A DNA stretch of 64,000 bases, taken from assembly GCA_949317995.1 (NCBI GenBank), contig OX439038.1, positions 77,324,659-77,388,658 on the forward strand, read 5' to 3'. Source of the stretch: Acholoe squamosa (lineage: Eukaryota > Annelida > Polychaeta > Phyllodocida > Polynoidae). The number at the start of each line of letters is the position of its first letter. The first letter of the stretch is position 1. Below are positions 56,746-64,000 of the stretch, one piece after another. A model generated the notes under the pieces. That model was not told where the DNA came from, did not search any database, and saw only the letters and a list, made by a program, of their open reading frames with translations. The position numbers and the translations under genes were made by a program.

Positions 56746-57252
56746 ATAAACACCAAGCACAAATAGCATTGGGCTACAGGGGTATATGAATTAAGCATAA
56801 TCACTATAAACTACATAAGCATAAGCTCTGCTCTCAAATTTGGCCCAGTTGCACAGGGGCGTTAAAATTAACTAGACAGGCCACTGCACTGCTGGTGATT
56901 TTTTTTTGGCTGTATTGCATTTGTAAATTATTAGGACAAGAAAAAAAAACTATGATCCTGGAGAAATCCTGTTGTCCTTAAAGGGTAATCTCAAGAAAAT
57001 TTAATTGCTTTAATTGCTTTGTAACAATGTGAGGGACACAGGCAAAGTGATACATTACATTGCGGTCACCAAACCCAAATAATAAGCCAACTCTAATCTT
57101 GTTTCTTAGCGCAAAGGCATGTGTCATGTTGGGTCAGGAGATAAACAAAAGGGGGCTTGATTTAACTTTAGATGATTGAGTTGGCCCGTGAATAATGCTT
57201 CCCTTGTTCTATCAGACTTTGATGATTAAAGATAAAGGCCACCATCCTACAC
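56746..57252. other. No recognisable feature
   Basis: Ordinary sequence. Confidence 0.4.
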
Positions 57253-57260
57253 ATATTTAT

Positions 57261-57948
57261 ACAGAGCCCCTAATAGGACATACCGAAAACAAAATTTCCA
57301 CAGAAAAAATATTCTTGTTCTCGCGGATACTGAACAATTCTCGCGGGTACTGAACAATTCTTGTGGATACTGAACAATTCTTGCGGGTACATACCAAAAA
57401 GAGTTTCTTTTTTGCATATTCCTGCAGGTACAGGAAAATTCCTGCGGATACAGGAACCTTCCTGCTAATATGGAAGGATTCCTGCAGGAACAGGAACATT
57501 TTTACATTTTGTTGGTTTGAAATTGAAGAATTACCCACATAGATATTGCAGAATATTCAAGAGATGTCCTCTATGGTCACTAAGAAGATTATCTGCAAGA
57601 ATTGTCTGGACCCCAGAAATGCTAGAATAATTCCTGCACACAACAGAATGGTTTCTCCACCTTACAGAACTGACTCTGTAGCCTCAAGAATTGTTTCTGT
57701 ATCCTGAGAATTATTTCTCTACCTGCAAGACCTTCTCTGTGCCCATGAAAATTGTTTCTTGGCATCAAAAGAATTGTTCATGTACCTGCAAGAATCACCC
57801 AGTACCCGCAAGAATCACCCAGTACCTGCAAGAATCACCCAGTACCCGCAAGAATCACCCAGTACCCGCAAGAATCACCCAGTACCCGCAAGAATTGTTC
57901 AGTACCCGCAAGAATTTATTTTTTTGCATGTCCTCTTAGGGGCTCCGT
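57261..57948. mobile_element. 688-bp foldback element built of about 20-bp repeats
   Basis: The left end ACAGAGCCCCTAATAGGACA and the complement of the right end (ACGGAGCCCCTAAGAGGACA) match at 18 of 20. Inward, the left side has repeats of GCGGGTACTGAACAATTCTT, and the right side the same words inverted, including at least six AGTACCCGCAAGAATCACCC units (57785-57900). Flanks ATATTTAT (57253-57260) and ATATTTAG (57949-57956) agree at seven of eight. An 8-bp duplication and a CAGAG-like start hint at hAT, with low certainty. Confidence 0.8.
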
Positions 57949-57956
57949 ATATTTAG

Positions 57957-59929
57957 GCCCTGGGCCGCTCATAGACCATTTAATTTAAGAGTCCCATTGC
58001 ATCTTATATGCAAGGTTCTCTAGTAGTTCATATGATTTCATGCTACATTTGGTACCTTTGATACTATGATATTTTACTGCAGTGTAGGCGCATTCCCTTT
58101 TCTTTTTCTTTTTCAAAAAGGTGCCTTTACCCATGAGCGTGCTACTACTAAAAATGTGAATAAAGGGTACAGCAGGTGCTGTAAATTATGGGAAATGTCT
58201 GTGAGTCACAGAGTGGAATAAATATTCACCCATATTGCTAGGTTAAAAAAACATGTGGTTCAGTTTAACTACCTACCTCTAGCAAAGGTCAGTTCATCCT
58301 ATTAGATTAAAAATAACCCTATATATCATTAGTCCTTTCGTTTACCAATACCATACTGTAGCTCAATAAGAAAGATGATTACAAGGCTGAATGCAAATCT
58401 GTATTTTAAACTCTTCACATTTAAAGAAAATGATCAAATCGAGCTGATTGCTTTCACCTTTTAGTTACTTTTTTGTTTAAAATTTTCTTATTTCGCAGAC
58501 AATAGAAATCGATTGGAATAAAAATACAACCAATCCAAGCATCATGCGAAGGTATTTCAAACAATAATTAGTTGTTTTCCATGGTCTTTTTAATGTCGCA
58601 AAAAAAAAATGAGCGGAATCTGTTTGGGAGCACAAAGCATTAAAGCTGGAGCTATCAGTTGTTTTTAGAATTTCTGATTTCCATAATGTCACTTTAGAGC
58701 TTGGTTTCCAAAAGAGGTAATCAAAGTTTTATGTAAATGGTCCACAACAGAGCTTGTTCAAATACTCATTTTCTGTCTCAATGAGGATTCTACCAGTTCT
58801 GTTATTTAATCACCCACCCTGCCCTATAGTCTTACCCCCCCTTGTAACGGTTCCCCTCCCACTCCATATGGCGGGAGATTTCAATATGAAATCCTCATAA
58901 GGAGAGCATGATACCTCAGATCTTCATATATTATGTGAAACTGGCAATTTTACTCGCATATGCTTCATCAATGCATAACCCCCATTCAACCAAGTATAAA
59001 ACTTGTAAACCCATGTGACTGGTATAATACATACCTAAACACTATGCTGATTAGATGACACTTTAAAGCGTATACATGTAATGCAATGCATCTCAAATCA
59101 ACTAGGAACATAATTTTATACCCTTAAGAATAACCATGGATGAATTACTACTGGTGTGAAGATATGGTACAGTTTCCATATAAATCACCTGATATGAGCC
59201 TACATATACCTAGGTTTTCAAATTTAATGCTCAGGCAGGCTAATGTAAAGGGCACAAAAGATGTGGGGAACAGATGCATATAGCCAAGGCTAATAGCCAG
59301 TATATCACAACCCATGAAATTAGATCAATTTGGATGTACATGAGATCTTATCCAGTTAACACTATGTCTGGTATAAGATGACAATACATACAGCAAAAGT
59401 GATTGTTTTATAGTGGCATAGCGCAATGGTTGGGGCTCAAAAATCAATCTTCTCGAAAATGAACCAGGATGTTCATAATTAAAGGTCATACTTCCGATGG
59501 TACCTACTTTATTTGCTCTCCTTACCCATAATTAATCTCATATACATTGTATGAAAGAATTGTTAGATCTATATCCAATTTCATAGTTTTGGAGTGCATG
59601 CCAATGGTCCATCTATTTGAAATACACTGTAAAATCTGCAAGACACTGCAAGACCTGTAAGGTGGACCTGGGTCAATATTTTGGGTCTTAAAGCCCTTGT
59701 AAAATCATCCTACATCTAAGACCCATTCCTAACTTTAGTTGATTGTTTGACATGCAATAAGTGTATGGTCTATTATGTGTGGTATTAAGGTATATTTTCC
59801 AAATTAAGCAAAAGCAACAGCAATATAGATGATTGTCAGTCTGCACATGTATTCATCAGTGACCAATTTAATTTCTGTGTCTTTACCTTGTATTTGCTTT
59901 ACAATGTGAATACCTTGATACTGCCTTTT
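57957..59929. other. No recognisable gene
   Basis: Short ORFs without motifs; AT-rich sequence. Confidence 0.5.
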
Positions 59930-61950
59930 TACTGGCCAGTACAATTGGCACAATGTAAGTATTAATTTGTGCCTCAACATATTGACCCTTTTCATTGTGG
60001 CATAAAAATAAAATGGGGTGTATTTATTTAGTTTTAATTCCTGTATTTGACTTCAACAGCAAAAAATAAAATAGAAATTAAGTTTGAAGTTTCAAAAGTT
60101 TATTGGCCATAAAACTTATGACAAAGATATTTTTCTGATTACAGTCATTTGTCATTGTGCTACTGCTTAAAAACTACTTTTTATCTGAAAAAAAAAAACA
60201 CACCGGATACGATAAATAGGATAGATATGGAAAATAATATCATAATCATGCCTCCTGAAAACAGAATTTCTGAATATGATTATTGTTATCAACCAGATTA
60301 TCACAGAGATCCTATGATGGCATAGAAAAAGAAATGGTATGAAGTGCTCTAGAACATATATGCTCTTTTGAGAACTATAGAGCTATGGCTTAAACCTATT
60401 CCTGGAGGCCGTTTCACCGCATTTACTCAATAAAAATGGACGTCCTTATTAGTAGACATGGAGGTTTATATTTCAATTATAGGGTCCGTACTTGAGCACC
60501 ACCTACCTTATACCCCCTCCATATTAAAAAATACGAACAGAAATATGGACGTCCGTATTCGCAAAGATTGACGTTCGTATTTATTGATTAAATGCAGTGA
60601 AACTGCCTCCTGGGAATATGTTACCCACTACAGCAGTATCTAAAACACATGCATGTATAAACATAGCAGACTAAGCCTCCAGGAGCAGGTTTTAGGTTAC
60701 GCCACATCATTTTCATGTCTCCAATATCTGTCACTGCAGCTGACGGGTGAGCCGACCCATCCTGCAGACACCATGATCCCCATTCCTGCCCACCATTCTA
60801 TCCCTTCACCATACTGCCAGAAGCTATACTCCCACCTGCCCTTATGTCTACATAATGACCTACCTTCCTACAGACCTTTCCTGTCTTTTCCTAACCCAAC
60901 ACATTATTTTCTCCTAAGTTTTCTATATTCCATACTACAAATAGATGATATAATCACGTTCAAACAGCCTCTGCATATCCTGATTCAAATCAGCATGTGG
61001 AGGCCTCTGGGAAAAAAATCAGGCATTTAGTTAATTCATTTGATAATAGTCAGGCATCCGACCTGCACCAAAAATAAATGATAAAGGAAAAAAACCTGTA
61101 TAGAAGATCAAGTAAAAATCACGCTGATTAGACTATTTGGACACTTTTTTACTATAAGCTAGGTATGATCTCTCTACCTTTCTCTTCTCAGACCTAATCT
61201 TGCAGAACATGCATAAAGAGAGCCTCATGCATGTGAAGGTCTTTCATTTACAGGGATCGAAACCACTATCTAGACTCCAAAATCAGGGCACCAGGGATCC
61301 TCAACTCTACCAGGACTGAGCAGCAATCTGCTGATTACAATGCTCGGTCTGCCATACCACAAGTCTTCTGCAGTAACAAGGCCACTTCGTCTTTTTTCTT
61401 TCCCAGACTGCAAGTGTAGGTACTATTACCATGCCATGCAAAATGATCTCCCATGTCAACTTAGATGCATAGATTCACATAAAACAAGGAAGATAGCTGA
61501 AAGCGTCTATTGATTAAATAGCTCCTTTTAGGATTATCATCTTATAATATTGCATTAAATGATTTACAGATATATCAAATGATCCCTTCTGTCTTGACTG
61601 ATATTGCAGGAATTATATAAACAACAAGGTAACATAGTATATTTATCAAGCTATTTTAAAACTAGAAATGGGAAGTCCATAGTGGACTAGGTCTCTGGGA
61701 TATGAGGGTTTATGTTACACCCCAGCATTTTGTGGGGTAGCCAATACCTGACCCAGCCTCCTGACACCACATTACCCTTCCCCTTCCCACACATCAGACC
61801 ACCTTACAAACATCCCTGATTTCTTACCATACTATCCCCACCTCTGACCATACTACCCCCTACTTACTGACATACTCACCCCAGCTCCTACCACATGTCC
61901 TACCACACTGCCCTCACCAGCTCACCTGCTTCCGTAGTAATCCTCCTACC
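59930..61950. repeat. Degenerate tandem duplication of about 2 kb, unit 1
   Basis: Landmarks recur in unit 2 in the same order: ACATATTGACC near 59978 and 61999, CCAGGAGCAGGTTT near 60680 and 62383, GGACTGAGCAGCAATCTG near 61313 and 63174, and GTTTATGTTACACCCCAGC near 61708 and 63678. Within each unit the CCAGGAGCAG and TTTATGTTACACC blocks themselves resemble each other. No gene. Confidence 0.75.
60399..60616. mobile_element. 218-bp MITE, TSD TA, with paralogous empty site
   Basis: The ends TTCCTGGAGGCCGTTTCACC and the complement of the right end, TTCCCAGGAGGCAGTTTCAC, are inverted over about 40 bases. TA flanks both sides. In unit 2 of the tandem duplication (about 62318-62330) the sequence runs uninterrupted through TATATGTTAC. 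ATGGACGTCC occurs in both subterminal parts. Confidence 0.8.
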
Positions 61951-61954
61951 ATAC

Positions 61955-63960
61955 TTTCCCTGGTACAAATGGCACAGTGAATCAATTGGTGTGTACTTAA
62001 ACATATTGACCATTGTAATTGTGACATTAAACAAGTGTTATGTGTATTGTTTAGTCGCAGTTACTGTATTAACTTCAACTGCAAAAAAGGGGCTATCAAA
62101 TAACCGCAGGATCTTTAGTTACTTCTTACAGAGTAAAAAGCATGGAATAATTATATTGATGAGATAAATGTGGAAAAAGGTTTAATCACCCTGCCTGGTG
62201 AGAATAGGATAATTTTTATCAACTAGATCATTGCATACATTCTTGGTTCCTATGAAAAGAATGACAAAATATGGTTTTCTATAATACAGACAATTCTAAA
62301 ACTCATTCCTCTCTTTGGGTATATGTTACTCAGAAGAGCAGTATGTAATATATATCAAAGTATGTATGTCACATGCTAACCCCCAGGAGCAGGTTTCTGG
62401 TTACTCCATCTCATTTCAATGTCTCTGATATCTCTAATGGCTGCAGAGAGGTGAGCTGATCTGCCTTTAGGATAGCCAGACCTCCTCTCTGTCTACCACT
62501 CTACCCCCTTCCCTACAGCTATGCCATCCCTCCTCTTGCAAACGCTCTTCTTGTAGACACACAGCCACTTTCGCTCACATTTATACATACTCACATACGA
62601 GATTTTATTTTTCTGAGCTTAGATATTTTCAGAACTAGGCATTCATTCATTTATATTTGTCTTAGGGTGGAGCTATCACACAAAACCAGACAATTTCAAA
62701 TACAATTCAAAGCTTTATTTCAACAAAATCAACAAAGTAAACCGTACCTTCCCGAGACCCCTCGCGAAGGTAAGTTTTACCTTGTTGGTCCACAAATAAC
62801 AATATTTACATTCAATCCAATGTAAAAGTTGGTTTGTTGTGGACTATAGGATTATGTTTGTATTTGTCTATAGAATTTATGTTATTTCTTTTATCTCAAT
62901 ACTCTACTCTCTAAATCCATTTCAATCTCCTAACACCAATCATGACTGTGAATATGATCATAAATGTTGAAATGGCATTAAAAATACATTATTCACTCAT
63001 CCCCTACAATATATTATTTGCCCAAGGTTCTATCAGGGCTTTCTTTCTTATTGTACTGGACAATAATTGGACATCAGGCTTTACAATGTCAGAGAAGATC
63101 TCTCTTTGACAGGCAAGTAAACCACTGTTGCAACCTTGAAATCATGGCACCAGAAATTCTCCACTTTCACACAGGACTGAGCAGCAATCTGATGGTTACA
63201 AGGTGGGGACAGCCATACACCATCTTCCCAAGACACCATCACCACTACGACAGTCTCCTTCCCACCCCTCCTTTGCCATGTCCACCAATGGATTGGCAAA
63301 AGCTTTAGTTTCTGACCAAGGGGAAGTACCATTGCAATGCCATGCACAAGAACCAACAGCTCTGAGAACAATCACTTTAAAATGCACAGATGGATATGAA
63401 ACATGGGAGATATCATCTAGTTCTTTTTCAATGATGCAAATATAGCCTAATTTTCAGATCATCATCTTTTCTCTCAATATCAAATCAAATGATTTGTCGA
63501 AATCATATATACATACAGACAATAAGACGCCATAGCACAATCATAAAGCTATCTCAGAGATGAAATCATAAGAAGAACACAGCCCTATCTGTGGCTATTG
63601 CTAGTTCAGCTTTATGAGTGTGTGGTATTAAACATCCATGTATAAACATAGCGGATTGAGCCCCCAGGGGGTTACGGTTTATGTTACACCCCAGCGTTTT
63701 AATGGTGCCAATACCTGTCATAGCGGGAGATATGGAAGCTGACCGACCTTAGGACATGAAACCACCCCTCCCCCCACTACCACACTGCCCTGACCTCTTA
63801 CCACACTACCCAACCATACTCTCCTACATCCCACACTGCCCTCCCTCCTCAAATATACCCTTATTTCAAGCAGTGGTTTCAAGGCTGTCGGGCAGGCGAA
63901 TTGTCACTATTCTGATGACTTACAATATGGCTAAAGTATAGAAAAAAGTGGTCGGATTGC
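61955..63960. repeat. Degenerate tandem duplication of about 2 kb, unit 2
   Basis: Second unit of the array described for 59930-61950, cut by or ending near the window edge. Diverged by many substitutions and indels, so the duplication is old. No coding region is supported. Confidence 0.7.
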
Positions 63961-64000
63961 CTAACTGACTGAAGTTGAACCATGGCTTTATGCTGTAAAA

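Overview
The window reads as repeat-rich nuclear DNA of an animal, most likely an invertebrate. The signs are an env-bearing Ty3/Gypsy LTR retrotransposon, a Polinton/Maverick relic, tRNA-headed SINE-like repeats, many small inverted-repeat transposons with target-site duplications (TSDs), and long GA, CT, TG and TA tracts. There is no dense ORF packing, no operon and no ribosome-binding-site pattern. I cannot name the phylum. No host protein-coding gene or functional host RNA gene could be supported; almost everything recognisable is mobile or repeated DNA.

1-13.7 kb: a long Ty3/Gypsy element whose 5' LTR lies off the left edge. Order: gag (59-1698, split by one apparent frameshift), a gag-pol junction that looks like a -1 programmed frameshift signal (1689-1733), pol (1722-6453: protease, reverse transcriptase, RNase H, an unusually long charged linker, integrase with GPY module; split by one apparent frameshift in a T run), then env (7284-9908). 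Env has the layout of baculovirus-F/errantivirus-type fusion proteins. Downstream are an antisense ORF of 159 codons (10058-10537), a 40-bp minisatellite, a polypurine tract and a candidate 3' LTR with TATA box and polyadenylation signal.

13.7-19 kb: tRNA-like SINE sequence, perfect palindromes, a 33-bp minisatellite, a 611-bp inverted-repeat element with a perfect 10-bp TSD and a pentameric/decameric satellite core, and a 957-bp element with a 4-bp TSD.

19-38 kb: nested long inverted repeats. One pair of arms (about 19.0-24.0 and 25.4-26.9 kb) holds a 2,722-bp Polinton/Maverick relic (packaging ATPase and protein-primed DNA polymerase B pseudogenes between 186-bp inverted repeats). A second, about 10 kb imperfect palindrome is centred near 29,345. 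Because arms are paralogous, several insertions can be compared with the empty site on the mirror arm. Part of one arm is repeated in direct orientation at 36-38 kb, and a cluster of RFX X-box-like palindromes lies at 35.1-35.6 kb.

38-64 kb: dispersed palindromic modules of the GCATCATG type, a head-to-tail pair of tRNA-headed repeats, further tRNA-like sequences, GA and CT tracts, a 2,669-bp relative of the 611-bp element (9-bp TSD), several MITE-like elements, a 688-bp foldback element built of 20-bp repeats, and a degenerate tandem duplication of about 2 kb at the right edge that contains another insertion with a paralogous empty site.
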